Below are positions 33,092-45,059 of a stretch of DNA of 64,000 nt, in pieces. The notes beneath the pieces are model-generated. The model made no database searches, had not been told where the DNA came from, and saw only the letters and a list, made by a program, of their open reading frames with translations. The DNA is taken from the NCBI RefSeq assembly GCF_947242115.1, contig NC_074728.1, positions 10,792,221-10,856,220 on the forward strand, in the 5' to 3' direction. Origin of the DNA: Biomphalaria glabrata. Its lineage: Eukaryota; Mollusca; Gastropoda; Planorbidae. Positions within the stretch are counted from its first letter, which is position 1. Every line of letters begins with the position of its first letter. The translations under genes and the position numbers were made by a program.

Positions 33092-35903
33092 TAGGTGAAA
33101 CAACAACAGAAGATGGCCATAAACTGTACTACAGTGGACTACCAGATGTTCACGAACAAGGAGTAGGATTTCTTGTGCACAGGAACTACAACAACTGCGT
33201 TGTGAATTGTTACCCTATATCCAGTCGACTCATCTCCATACGTTTAAAGGCATCACCCTTCAATATCACCATCATTCAAGCCTACGCTCCTACATCAACA
33301 TATGACGATGAGGCAGTAGAAGAGTTTTATGATCAATTACAGGAAGTGGTCAATAAGGTCCCGAAAAAGGACATCCTTGTTGTACAAGGAGACTGGAATG
33401 CCAAAGTAGGAAGTGACTCCTATCAAACCTGGAAAGGCACTTGTGGAAAATACAGTAACCTCTCAACCAATGAACGAGGTCAAAGACTATTAGAATTTGC
33501 GAAATACAACAATCTCTTACTGGCTAACACACTAGGATGCCACAAAAAATCGCGTATAACCACACGGCACAGTCCGAACGGAGAGCACCACAACCAGATC
33601 GACTATATCATGGTGCAACAGCGTTTTAAGACAAGCATCCATACAGCTAAAACAAGAAGTTTTCCTGGAGCTGACATTGGAAGCGACCATGACCTTGTTA
33701 TGATGATCCTTAAAGTACACCTAAAAAAGGTAACAAAACAAGGACCTACAAGGATAAAATTTGACCTGGACAAGCTGAAAGACCCCCAAGTAGCTGCCAT
33801 ATTCGAGGCACAAGTAGGAGGACGCTTTGCAGCCCTCAACATCTTGGACTCCAATGACCAGGATATCGATACGCAAGTCAATATGCTAAACACAGCAGTC
33901 ACAGATACAGCCCTAGAAATATTAGGGAAGCTCCGCCCGCCCAAAAAACCCTGGGTAACAGAGGATATACTCCAACTCTGTGACAAGCGACGGGAGCTTA
34001 AAGGGAAAAAGCTGTCCGACCCAAAATATGTCCAAGAATACAAAAGCGTCAACAAACGGATTAGAAAGGGAATGAAAGAAGCGAAGAAAAAGTGGATAGA
34101 GAATAAGTGTCAAGAAATTGAACAGGGACTTAATAGAAACAACAGCAAAAAAGCGTACCAATTAGTAAAGGACCTCACTACTTCAAAGCATGGAAGAACC
34201 AACACAATACAAGACAAAAACAACAAATGCTTAACCGAGGACAAAGATGTGTTGAAAAGATGGACGGAATACTGTTCAGAGTTGTATAACTTTGAAATCT
34301 CAGGAGATCCAGAGATACTAAATGTCCCGACAGTTTCCAACATTGACGACTATCCGATTCTTCGCTCGGAAGTAGCAACAGCAGTAAAAGCCCTGAAAAA
34401 GGGAAAATCGGCCGGAGTTGACAACATTCCTGGCGAACTTCTTCAGGCGGGAGGAGAAACTATGATAAACGCACTCTATATGATTTGCAACAAGATCTGG
34501 CAATTAGGAGATTGGCCCAAACCCTGGACCCAATCACTCATAATAACCCTTCCAAAGAAAGGCAACTTACAACTCTGTCAAAACTATCGCACCATCAGCC
34601 TCATAAGTCATCCCAGCAAAGTAATGTTAAAAATCATATTAAACCGGCTAAAACCGATAGCAGACAACATCATATTAGAAGAACAAGCAGGTTTTAGACA
34701 AGGTCGCAGCACAACAGAGCAAATCCTAAACCTCAGAATACTCTGTGAGAAATATCTCCAACACCAAGAGAATCTTTTCCATGTCTTTATTGATTTCAAG
34801 AAAGCTTTCGATCGAGTATGGCACGGAGCACTCTGGGCGACAATGGAAAAGTACAACATTAATAAAAACATAATCAAAGTTATCCAGAACCTCTACAAGG
34901 AGGCCACCAGTGCGGTGTATTTCAACAATAATATTGGGGACTGGTTCAAAACCACAGTTGGAGTAAGACAAGGCTGCCTACTGTCACCAACACTCTCCAA
35001 TATCTTCCTTGAAAGGATAATGGAAGATGCCCTCGAGGGCTATGAAGGTACTGTTAGCATTGGAGGAAGAAGAATTACTAACTTGCGCTTCGCAGATGAC
35101 ATTGACGGCCTAGCAGGGACAGAAGAAGAACTAGCTGACCTGGTGATGCGCATTGACAAGACTTCCGCAGCATATGGCATGCAAATAAATGCCGAATAAA
35201 CTCAAAAAATTATGACCAATAGCCATCAGGGCTTTAAAAGAGGCATCAGTATTGGAGGTGAAAAGCTAACTAGTGTTAACAGCTTCAAATACCTCGGAGC
35301 TATTGTCTCAGATGAGGGAACAAAACCCGAATTATTGGCCCGAATAGCACAGTCCACAGCAGCCCTTTCAAAACTTAAAATAATATGGAAAGATAAGGGC
35401 TTAGCCCTCGGCACCAAAATTAGACTGATGCGCTCTCTGGTCATGGCCACATTTTATATGCTTGTGAGTCGTGGACGTTGAATGCAGAGCTTGAGAGGAG
35501 GATCCTAGCAATGGAATTGAGATGCTACAGAAGGATCCTAGGCATCACATTCAAAGACCGCATCACAAACCAAGAAATCAGAGACAGGGTTACTGTAGCG
35601 ATCGGAGCTCATGACGACCTGCTTACTATTGTGAAAAAACGAAAGCTTAAAACCTTTGGCCACATTACAAGATCTACGGGGCTCGCAAAGACCTTTCTTC
35701 AGGGAACAGTGCCAGGGAAAGAAGAAGAGGCAGACAGAAAAAGCGATGGGAGGACAACATTAAAGAATGGACAGGCCTGCCATTGAGAGAGGTTCTGAAC
35801 AAGGCAAAAAAAAGGGAGGAATGGAGAAAGACGGTCGACAAATCTTGCCTGGTGCCCCAACGGTCCAACAGACTAAGGGATAGGTAAAGGTAAAGGTAAA
35901 AGA
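33092..35903 (+). mobile_element. 5'-truncated LINE (APE endonuclease + reverse transcriptase) inserted in the satellite
   Basis: The satellite stops within a monomer at 33091 and protein-coding sequence begins in the middle of the endonuclease (GETTTEDGHKLYYSGL). The frame is open to a TAA at 35197; counted from the GTG at 33175, motifs are GDWN at 72-75, IDYIM at 142-146 and SDHDLV at 170-175 of the endonuclease, then a reverse transcriptase with AFDRVW and FADD (639-642, at 35089). The same frame reopens after the TAA to 35481, shifts by one base near 35453, and shifts again near 35718, so the C-terminal region has one stop and two frameshifts. The 3' end is gataggtaaaggtaaaggta. Both flanks are agatctgtca; this fits a target duplication but equals the satellite unit. 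Clade probably RTE-like; not certain. Confidence 0.9.
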
Positions 35904-36168
35904 TCTGTCACTGGCCTAAGTATAATTTTTTCATTGAATTTAGTAGATCTATGGCAATGGCCTAAGTAGATCTGTCACTGGCCTAAGTATAATTTTTTCA
36001 TTGAATTTAGTAGATCTATGGCAATGGCGTAAGTAGATCTGTTACTGGCCTAAATAGACCTGTCACTAGCCTATATAAATCTGTCACTTGCCAAAGTAGA
36101 TCTGTCAATGGCCTAAGTAGATCTGTCACAGGCCTAAGTAGATCTGCCAATAACTTAAGTAGGTCTAT
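35904..36168. repeat. 21-bp satellite, continuation right of the LINE
   Basis: Same monomers and the attttttcattgaatt supermonomer as left of the LINE, decaying into single-copy DNA near 36168. Confirms that the LINE split one array. Confidence 0.9.
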
Positions 36169-36939
36169 GCTAGACACAAGAGTTTTAAACAGTTTGTGAA
36201 ATAAAACGCCTCATTGAAGCCGTGTATTAGGCCACCATATATTCTAGTAATTTTTTTCCCCTGAATGTACCTCAACAAGAAGATACAAAGTTAACCTTTA
36301 AACTGGTATGTTATCTACGACCAAAACTTCATTTTAAAATATATACAACAAAAAGAAGTATGTAGCCTAAAGTTTTTCGTTCCCACTATAAGCAGCTTAT
36401 CAGTCAAAAGCATGTGCAATTGATAAAGAGTTGAGTAGAAAGTAGGTCTAATGATATTTAAAGATTTACTTTAACATATAAAGAAATGGTTTAACTATAG
36501 GCCTATATTATGCTCATTAGTTGGTTTGTATTTGACGAAGACATCATAGCCCAAATGTTGTTTACTTTGTAACTTATTCTAGCGAGTCATCATATATTTA
36601 TATCTATTGCACTTGACTAGTTCATAGTTCTTATAATAGATAGTTAAAATATTTGGAAGTTTAATTCATGTGTAAATATAGCATAATCTTATTAAAAAAG
36701 AAAACTTATCGAATGGGAAGGATGCTATGGAGTGTGTGTGTGCGTGTGTTTGTGTTTCTATGATGATGGTGGGAAGAAGTTGTGACCGATAACAACAAAG
36801 GATCGCACAGTCACTGACATATCTCTCAAATCATCAAGAATAAACTCCCTTTTTTCTATATAAAACAACTTTGATTAATTAGGTAGCATTTTACGATTTC
36901 GTTAATTTTTTTTTTATTCCATCATTAATTGTCACAGAT
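36169..36939. other. Intergenic, no feature seen
   Basis: AT-rich single-copy DNA with a short (gt)n-like run near 36733. Present again at about 51233-52004. Confidence 0.45.
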
Positions 36940-37060
36940 TATCGAAGTATCCATGAAATGTCAACTTGATCCGAGAATGGGAAGTGGAGGAAAAAACGTG
37001 AACAAATCTTAACAGGGTGAATAACTCTCCGCATAAACAGACACATTTTCTAAAAATAAA
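36940..37060 (-). repeat. Dispersed repeat D, inverted
   Basis: taattgtcacagattatc and gtcaacttgatccgagaatg are the reverse-strand form of the D core. Present again near 52005-52125. Confidence 0.55.
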
Positions 37061-37277
37061 AAAAAAACACATTTATTTTCCTTTTTGATATCAATCAAAT
37101 TTAAAAAGCAATTATTTAATTTGTTTTTTTTTTATTCATGTTTTTGTTTTTGTTTCGATTCAAGAAAATCTTTGTGTAAGGTTCTTTTGGATCCGAGAAT
37201 GGGTTGTGATCATGGTATTACATGTTAGGTGAACTTGGAACAAAAAAGTCATAAATATATAAGTAAAGAGAGAGAGC

Positions 37278-37545
37278 AAGGCCGGCCTTAGATGTAGGCA
37301 AAATAGGCGGCCGTCTAGGGCCTACGATTTGTGGCGGCCTCGCACAGGACGCTAAACAATTTTTTTAGAGAAAAATAGCGAAACTTCTCAGTGTTATTGT
37401 TGGAGGTTTTTAATGCTTTTTTTTTATTTTAGTCCTTTTTCTTTTTCTTTTTTCTTTTTTTTTTTTTTTAATTATTATTTCCTTTGGGGCCACCAACTTT
37501 ACTTCGCCTAAGTCCTCCAAATATCTAACACTTGAACTTAAAAGT
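37278..37545. mobile_element. Possible DNA-transposon remnant
   Basis: The segment aaggccggccttagatgtag and ggcggccgtctagggcctac at 37280-37330, with ggggccaccaactttacttc near 37484, resembles the GGCCGGCC-type termini of non-autonomous DNA transposons. No opposite terminus or target duplication is clear. Present again from about 52343. Confidence 0.3.
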
Positions 37546-37779
37546 CAATGTTTCCATAATTTTTTTTTTTTTTGTGCAGGAAGTAAAGATTTAAAATGAA
37601 ATAAATATTCAGATGAGTTGTTTTTTTTTTCCCTCTATTTGGCAACAAGCAGCGATTGTCGTCAAATTGTGGGTGTTTTTTTTTTTACAAAGCTCTTATA
37701 ATAATAATAAAATATTAATAATAATAATTTTTATTGTCCGTATGGACACTCTCTCTATCTTAAGCAAATTTTGAGCAAC

Positions 37780-37905
37780 ATATTTCTCCAAATTCAAATT
37801 TAAGTTGAAACTTTGCACAATTATTCATTATTCCTAATCAAACATGAATCCATAATAAAATTAAGCATGTATTTAAATAATTAATTTTGTTTGATAGCCA
37901 AATGG
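37780..37905 (+). repeat. Dispersed repeat D
   Basis: aagttgaaactttgcacaat and attaattttgtttgatagcc, ending directly before the 30-bp array. Present again at about 52845-52970. Confidence 0.65.
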
Positions 37906-37930
37906 GAAATAAATCTTAAACTTGGGAACA

Positions 37931-38650
37931 GGGTCTATCCAACAATGAGAACACCAGATTGGGTCTATCCAACAATGAGAACACCAGATTGGGTCTATCC
38001 AACAATGAGAACACCAGATTGGGTCTATCCAACAATGAGAACACCAGATTGGGTCTATCCAACAATGAGAACAACAGATTGGGTCTATCCAACAATGAGA
38101 ACAACAGATTGGGTCTATCCAACAATGAGAACAACAGATTGGGTCTATCCAACAATGAGAACAACAGATTGGGTCTATCCAACAATGAGAACACCAGATT
38201 GGGTCTATCCAACAATGAGAACACCAGATTGGGTCTATCCAACAATGAGAACACCAGATTGGGTCTATCCAACAATGAGAACAACAGATTGGGTCTATCC
38301 AACAATGAGAACACCAGATTGGGTCTATCCAACAATGAGAACACCAGATTGGGTCTATCCAACAATGAGAACACCAGATTGGGTCTATCCAACAATGAGA
38401 ACACCAGATTGGGTCTATCCAACAATGAGAACACCAGATTGGGTCTATCCAACAATGAGAACACCAGATTGGGTCTATCCAACAATGAGAACACCAGATT
38501 GGGTCTATCCAACAATGAGAACACCAGATTGGGTCTATCCAACAATGAGAACACCAGATTGGGTCTATCCAACAATGAGAACACCAGATTGGGTCTATCC
38601 AACAATGAGAACACCAGATTGGGTCTATCCAACAATGAGAACACCAGATT
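37931..38650. repeat. 30-bp tandem array, 24 copies
   Basis: Perfect 30-bp periodicity (unit begins gggtctatccaacaatgaga) with only an acacc/acaac variant distinguishing copies. The partner array in the second duplicate has 23 copies. Since 30 is a multiple of three, four frames stay open across the whole array; these are artefacts of periodicity, not genes. There are no spacers, so it is not a CRISPR array. Confidence 0.97.
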
Positions 38651-39061
38651 GGGTCTAAACCGTGTGTTGTAAAGTCGTATAAATACAATTTATAGATTTG
38701 AGGCGTAGGCTACCTTTTAAAATATAAGATGGTCAAGTCCTACGAGATAGATATGTAAGAATATTAAGTCTAATTACCTTACCACAGATTACTTATCACA
38801 GGTAAACTAAATCTTCTGTTATGTCAGCGTTTTCATGTTCACCTGGTTGGCGATATAAATTAAAAAAAAAAAGTCATATAAGGGTTTACCCGATTATTTT
38901 TTTTAGAGTGAAAAAAAAATTGACCGGGAATTTTTTAAAATTTATTTTCATTTTCTATTTCAGCGGTCTCCGCGTGTCTATATGGATCTCTTATGTACCT
39001 AAAGGGGGTCTCTTAGAAATACAAAGAATGTCTATGTGTCTCTAAAAGTCTCCAGGGTTCT
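38651..39061. other. Unique AT-rich DNA leading into the 40-bp array
   Basis: No gene. From about 38968 the text (gtctctaaaagtctccaggg) already has the style of the 40-bp array, so the array begins before the SINE at 39062. Confidence 0.45.
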
Positions 39062-39245
39062 TGTAAAATGTTTGTAAAATGTTTTACATGTTTCAGATGT
39101 TCGTTCAGAGTTGAAGATAATTACTTCCTAGTCTAAACCTCCCGCAGGACGACGGGGGATGGGAGCGGGCAGGGTTTGAACCTGGGACTATCGATAAGTC
39201 CGTACGACAGTCCAGCGCGCAAACCGCACGACCAGGCAACCATCC
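39062..39245 (-). mobile_element. tRNA-derived SINE (family B), inside the array edge
   Basis: On minus it reads ggttgcctggtcgtgcggtt, gcgcgctggactgtcgtac, then B box ggttcaaaccctgcccgc, and a body ending at ttgtaaaatg. The family differs from SINE family A. Array-type sequence and a ttcttg hexamer lie on both sides (39050-39062 and 39250-39256), consistent with insertion into the array with a short target duplication. Confidence 0.8.
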
Positions 39246-40992
39246 ATTCTTGAAGTGTCTCAAGGAGCCTGTAAGTGTCACAAAGAATCTATATTGTCTC
39301 CAAGGGTCTCTAAGTGTCTCCAGGTGTAGATAAGTGTCTCCTGGTGTTACTAGGTGTCTAATGGGTTTCTAAGTGTCTCCAGATGTCAAGATGTCTATGG
39401 GGGTCACAAAGTGTCTCCTGGTGTTACTAGATGTCTATGGTAGTCTCTAAGTGTCTCAAGGTGTTACTAGGTGTCTAATGGGTCTCTAAGTGTCTCCAGA
39501 TGTCAAGATGTCTATGGGGGTCACAAAGTGTCTCTTGGTGTTACTAGGTGTCTATGGGAGTCTCTAAGTGTCTCCAGGTGTTACTAGGTGTCTATGGGAG
39601 TCTCTAAGTGTCTCCAGGTGTTACTAGGTGTCTATGGGAGTCTCTAAGTGTCTCCAGGTGTTACTAGGTGTCTATGTGAGTCTCTAAGTGTCTCCAGGTG
39701 TTACTAGGTGTCTATGGGAGTCTCTAAGTGTCTCAAGGTGTTACTAGGTGTCTATGGGAGTCTCTACGTGTCTCCAGGTGTTACTAGGTGTCTATAGGAG
39801 TCTCTACGTGTCTCCAGGTGTTACTAGGTGTCTATGGGAGTCTCTACGTGTCTCCAGGTGTTACTAGGTGTCTATGGGGGTCTCTAAATGTCTCTTGGTG
39901 TTACTATATGTCTATGGGAGTCTCTACGTGTCTCCAGGTGTTACTAGGTGTCTATGGGAGTCTCTAAGTGTCTCCAGGTGTTACTAGGTGTCTATGGTAG
40001 TCTCTAAGTGTCTCCAGGTGTTACTAGGTGTCTATGGGAGTCTCTACGTGTCTCCAGGTGTTACTAGGTGTCTGTGGGGGTCTCTAAATGTCTCTTGGTG
40101 TTACTATATGTCTATGGGAGTCTCTACGTGTCTCCAGGTGTTACTAGGTGTCTATGGGAGTCTCTAAGTGTCTCCAGGTGTTACTAGGTGTCTATGGGAG
40201 TCTCTACGTGTCTCCAGGTGTTACTAGGTGTCTATGGGAGTCTCTAAGTGTCTCCAGGTGTTACTAGGTGTCTATGGGGGTCTCTAAGTGTCTCCAGGTG
40301 TTACTAGGTGTCTATGGGGGTCTCTAAGTGTCTCCAGGGGTTACTAGGTGTCTATGGGAGTCTCTACGTGTCTCCAGGTGTTACTAGGTGTCTATGGGAG
40401 TCTCTAAGTGTCTCCAGGTGTTACTAGGTGTCTATGGGAGTCTCTACGTGTCTCCAGGTGTTACTAGGTGTCTATGGGAGTCTCTACGTGTCTCCAGGTG
40501 TTACTAGGTGTCTATGGGAGTCTCTACGTGTCTCCAGGTGTTACTAGGTGTCTATGGGAGTCTCTACGTGTCTCCAGGTGTTACTAGGTGTCTATGGGGG
40601 TCTCTAAATGTCTCTTAGTGTTACTATATGTCTATGGGAGTCTCTAAGTGTCTCCAGGTGTTACTAGATGTCTATGGTAGTCTCTAAGTGTCTCCAAGTG
40701 TTACTAGGTGTCTATGGCGGTCTCTAAGTGTCTCCAGGTGTTAATAGGTGACTACAGGGGTCTGTGTCTCCAGGTGTTACTAGGTGACTACAGGGGTTGT
40801 GTCTCCAGGTGTTACTAGGTGACTACAGGGGTCTGTGTCTCCAGGTGTTAATAGGTGACTACAGAGGTCTGTGTCTCCAGGTGTTAATAGGTGACTACAG
40901 GGGTCTGTGTCTCCAGGTGTTAATGGGTGACTACAGGGGTTTGTGTCTCCAGGTGTTAATAGGTGACTACAGGGGTCTGTGTCTCCAGGTGT
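39246..40992. repeat. 40-bp tandem array (~36 copies) grading into a 36-bp array
   Basis: From about 39340 to 40740 the 40-bp unit tctctaagtgtctccaggtg + ttactaggtgtctatgggag repeats with small variants (aagtg/acgtg, gggag/ggggg). A marker with aaatgtctcttggtg recurs at 39887 and 40087, a 200-bp interval. After 40740 a 36-bp unit (gtgtctccaggtgttaatag...gtgactacaggggtct) takes over to 40992. Reading frames here are periodicity artefacts. Confidence 0.93.
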
Positions 40993-41599
40993 ATCAAGAA
41001 ATACGTAGTCTGGCCAAATATTCACATATACAAGGCTTGTATTAGATTTCGAAATTTAAGGAATACCGCAGTAATTTACCTGGTTTTGCGGTACTATCTT
41101 TGTTCTACTTACTTTGACACCTTCAACGCAGACAAAGTCAATGAATTATAAAAAAAATTATAGCATTATAAAAAACAAAATTGTAAAGAGGGGGTTAAAG
41201 TTTGTCTAGGAAATGACATTACGTTTTTCCTCCATTTGTTAAGTCTTTTCCCGTCTTTTATTGAATATTTACTTTGTCTAGAAACGTACACTGGCTGATC
41301 CCTCCCCCCCCCCACCCCACATTAACAGACTCAGCCGATCCTCCTATTTCCCCGAAATTTTGGGCAGGCGTCTTTTTTTTTTTTTTTATTGTGGAGAAAT
41401 GACACAAAGTGTTGAAAGTAACACTTTATAATTTCAAAATGGAAAGATTGTAAGTAATTCACATGTAACCCTTTTTCACACTACGTCGTTCTTCTTGCAC
41501 TAATAACTTTCCATCACGAGTTAATCTGTATAGGAAACAAATTTAGGAGGTTACCCATGTTTCCATTCACCGAAAACTGAAGAGATAAAGAAAAGTTAT
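40993..41599. other. Intergenic, no gene supported
   Basis: AT-rich with a C-run at about 41306-41314, which is two bases longer in the second duplicate. Nothing else recognised. Confidence 0.5.
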
Positions 41600-41853
41600 A
41601 AAGTTTCCCCTTTTAGACCTTGTGATCTATGAGGTAGATGCTTCTGTGACCAACGGTTAACAAGCAGGGTGTCATGTGGACAGCACAACGAACAGCCGCC
41701 TTTGCTTTCCCCAACTAAAGTCAGGTCCCCGTCAGTGTTGGGTGGACTCAGGGGCGCCCCGTAAATCCCGAAATTCAAAATCCCAGTCTTCACCGTGATT
41801 CGAACCCAGGACCCCGGGTTCGAAAGCTTAACCACTCAGCCACCGCGCCCCCG
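41600..41853 (-). mobile_element. tRNA-derived SINE (family A)
   Basis: On minus: gggggcgcggtggctgagtg, gggttcgaatcacggtgaag, the body with ggggacctgactttagttgg and gcaaaggcggctg, ending at the ggtctaaaaggggaaac tail near 41600. Good-quality copy. Confidence 0.87.
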
Positions 41854-42327
41854 GAATAGACAAAGGACCTACCATGTTTCTTATTGCTCAATTTTCCTGG
41901 CTACATCACCTGTCTGTCAGTAGTCTCCGTTAATCATAGTTTTTGTGTCCTCGTTATGAATGACCAGGGGAAATAACTGAAGAGACCACTTTATTTTTAA
42001 ATAATTACTTTTTAATTTCCCTTGCATTCACGTCCGCGGGCATGTATATGCCATTCACACATTACTTATTATTGAAAATCGGCTAACAAGTTTTGTTTCT
42101 CTTCCAAGCACAGACATTTATCTTTGGCTACAGTAGTTACTGTATTATATAGTAAACCTAATTAGTAGATCTAATCTTAGCCGATCTGATCATAAATATT
42201 CGTTAAACTTTTTTTTGTCTCTCAACGATGAATTACACAGAGCATGTACCTACTTGTATTTATTTTAAAAAAAAATACACTTGTATAGTTTTGTAAGTCG
42301 CTCGCTGTGTGTCATAATTGTCGGAGT
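41854..42327. other. Intergenic, no feature seen
   Basis: AT-rich single-copy DNA; nothing recognised. Confidence 0.45.
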
Positions 42328-42375
<48 letters not shown>

Positions 42376-42384
42376 TATATATAT

Positions 42385-42419
<35 letters not shown>

Positions 42420-42423
42420 CATA
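42328..42423. repeat. (AT)n microsatellite
   Basis: Nearly pure at dinucleotide run with a few aaat and acat interruptions, abutting the Helitron 5' end. It is about 6 bp longer in the second duplicate. Confidence 0.95.
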
Positions 42424-43562
42424 TCTATATTATAAAGTAGAATGTGAGGGGTATGTATATATGTATGTATGTATGTATGTATGTTACTTATAGACATCAA
42501 AACCGCTTGACCAATCTTGATAAAACTAGGCAGGAATGTTCCTTGGGTACCAACTTAGACCTTAGTGAATGTATTGTAGCCCTAAAACAAATGTAAGACC
42601 CTCAAAAAAAATAAAGTTGTCCGACTCTATTACAGCTATAGTATTTTATGGATCTAGGCCATGTCTACAATGTTGACATGAGAAAAGATAGAAAGGATTT
42701 AGACCTAGATCTAATTTTAAGAAATACACTTTGCGCAGATAGTTTTTTACTTTGACACATGAAAATACAAAGGAAGGTCCATTGATTTCATTATATAATA
42801 AAATTAACCTTCAATTTTGTGTTTCAAAAGCATTTTTTACATTAATTAGTTCCTTATATCTGTGACTACAGATTTCCTGACGAACATTCTTTCATTAGAC
42901 AATACGTAATGAATCGCGTACTAAAAATTAATTCGTTTAATTGTTTACTTTATAATCCCATCCCTAGATCTAAAACTCTAATTCAACTCTAAGATGATAA
43001 AACTTCTCTTCGAACAGATAGTTCTATACTTTAACACATAAATATATTAATTAAAGTCCATTCATTTCATATTCTGATCAAATAAACATTCAAAATTGGT
43101 TTTCTAAAGCTACATTCGTTTACGAAAGCTGCGAAGCCGAGTTGAGATAGGCCTAGATCTATATTCATTCATGAATCGCGTACTAAAAATTATTTCGTTT
43201 AATTGTTCACTTTATAATCCCATTTATTTAACAAAGCTATCGCTCTTTTCGTTTTTAATAGATAAGAATGTATCGACTTTGGGTAAACCATTTTCGCAAA
43301 ACTAATTTTATTTTCGTAGCGAAACTGAAATAACGTGAAAGGATCATTAGCTACGTTTAACATACATTTAAATCCAATCCACTAGATTATTCAAAAGCAA
43401 ATGTTTTAATTTAAATAAAAATGGATTTAAGCCTATTAGCTATTTTGATTTGATAGCATTATTCACACTATTTTTACATTGACACATTCGCTTTACCTAT
43501 TACATTATTATTTCGTTTAATTGCTTACAAAACACTCTCAGTGACTATATCGAAAGTAATGC
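42424..43562 (+). mobile_element. Non-autonomous Helitron, copy 3, 3' end missing
   Basis: Starts with the same TCTATATTATAAAG after an A and follows copies 1 and 2 closely, but stops at cgaaagtaatgc. The terminal palindrome and CTAG are absent, about 45-60 bp short of the full end. Contains one instance of the 262-bp segment doubled in copy 2. Confidence 0.82.
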
Positions 43563-43837
43563 TACTTATATTTTTTGTTTTCAATTTATTGATGTGCATT
43601 CTTGAAGATTTACTTTATTCATGGAGCCACTGATAGGAAAACAATACTGTAAGAAATAAAATATTTGGAATTCAGGTGATTTGTACCACAACTTTCTATG
43701 GCTAGCCCCTATATCTATGTATGTAAGTTATGCGCCTATAGGTTAAGATTGATATATAATGTTGATATATTAATAAACAGAATTTAGATTATTTATTATA
43801 TAGTATAACACTTTTTTATTTCCTTATAAATACGCTA
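43563..43837. other. Intergenic, AT-rich
   Basis: No feature seen between the Helitron and the hAT-like element. Confidence 0.45.
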
Positions 43838-44304
43838 TCCCCGTCCAGAGGCGTAGTGATCAAACTGTATAGTAAAGAAAAAGTAAAGTTCCCCTTTCAG
43901 ACCTTGTGGTCTATAGATGATGTAAAGGTCATCTGTTTCTGTGGCCTACGGTTAACGAGGGTGTCATGTAGCCAGCACAACGACCAATCGCCTTTACTTT
44001 TCCGCATTTACTTTTCCGCCTTTACTTTTCCCCAACTAATGTCAGGTACCCATTAGAGCTGGGTGGACTCAAGAGGCGCACAAAGATACCGAAATTAAAA
44101 ATCCCTGTCTTCACCAGGATTGGAACCCCGGTCCGGAAGCCAAGCGCTTTACCGCTCAGCCCAAAGGTGCGAAGGAATTATTGGTGCCCCCCCCCCTTTT
44201 CCTTGAACATCACATAGAAATATAGGCTGCGTGTGGCGCCCCCTCCCCCGATGATGGCGCAGCGTTCCATTTTTGCCCCCTCTCACTACGCCTCTGGCCC
44301 CATC
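43838..44304. mobile_element. hAT-like MITE carrying a nested SINE
   Basis: Inverted termini cagaggcgtagtga (from 43846) and tcactacgcctctg (to 44296) are flanked by tccccgtc and gccccatc, matching at 6 of 8 positions, as an aged 8-bp target duplication would. Most of the interior is an inserted SINE (43881-44162, minus). Confidence 0.7.
43881..44162 (-). mobile_element. tRNA-derived SINE (family A), nested in the hAT-like MITE
   Basis: On minus: gggctgagcggtaaagcgct, ccaatcctggtgaagacagg, gggtacctgacattagttgg, and a ggtctgaaaggggaac tail. The body has a small local expansion of the gtaaaggcgg motif (three near copies at about 43990-44030). Confidence 0.85.
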
Positions 44305-45059
44305 TATAGTTTAGGTTTAATTAACTGGGAGGGAGAGGAGGACCATTAAATCTATTGCCCTCCCCACTACTCTCATTATGCAGAAAAAAAAAGGGGGGCG
44401 GGCGGTTCCAGTTTTTTTTACTCCAATTTATATTTACTAACGAAGAAATCTTGCATCTTAAACATACAACGTCGTGATCGGATATCTATAAAAATCATTT
44501 ATATTTTATATTTGATTTAGAATTTAGATTAATTGGAACTATTGTATGTACATGTATTGCGTATTTTTTCACGAAAAAATAAATCCTCTTCCTCCGAGAC
44601 ACGTGTCGTAAATGTGATCTGAAAACTCTCGGGTATTACATAATAATAAATCATAATGGCAATGTCTTCAACTCAAAGAACAGCAACTTTGTGTGAATAA
44701 ATAAAAAAAATCGCAATATTACTCAGTGGATCATCGGGAATTAAAAACTTGAACTTGTTATTTTTAATTTTTATTACAAGCCTTTTGACGGGCCGGATTA
44801 AACCTTTCAGCTGGCCGGAGTTGCCCGCGGGCCGTAGTTTGCCCATCACTGGTTTTATATTTTGCGTCTCGAGAGACGATCTTCTCCCTTTGCAAGTAAA
44901 CGTTGTCAAAATTTATTTAAATTTCTGTTCTCTATATAAGCAATGACGTTATATTTTCTTTGGCTCAAGGCATTCAATGAGTCTTTGTGAGTTTCTTTTT
45001 TATTGTAATTTTTATTTTATGAAAGATACAGTAAAAATTCAGTTTTTTTTTTACAAAAC
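44305..45059. other. Intergenic, with one hAT-type terminus
   Basis: Mostly AT-rich, C- and G-runs near 44190-44400. At 44780-44851 a segment with acgggccggattaaac and gcccgcgggccgtagtttgc is the same hAT-type terminal sequence as the MITE at 8272. Confidence 0.5.

Noticed and set aside
37931-38650. CRISPR-like regular repeat
   Set aside because: The units are contiguous with no spacers, and the DNA is eukaryotic.
37873-38688. Four overlapping long frames over the 30-bp array, repeated at 52938-53723
   Set aside because: Same periodicity artefact; frames open on both strands at once.
39150-39245. tRNA gene on minus
   Set aside because: B-box-like ggttcaaaccc is present, but the stretch continues into a SINE body and lacks a proper acceptor stem.
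40780-41151. Small frames with GDYRGLCLQVL or TPGDTDPCSHL repeats
   Set aside because: Translation of the 36-bp array on both strands.
42281-42500. Tyr/Ile repeat protein on both strands
   Set aside because: Translation of an (AT)n microsatellite.
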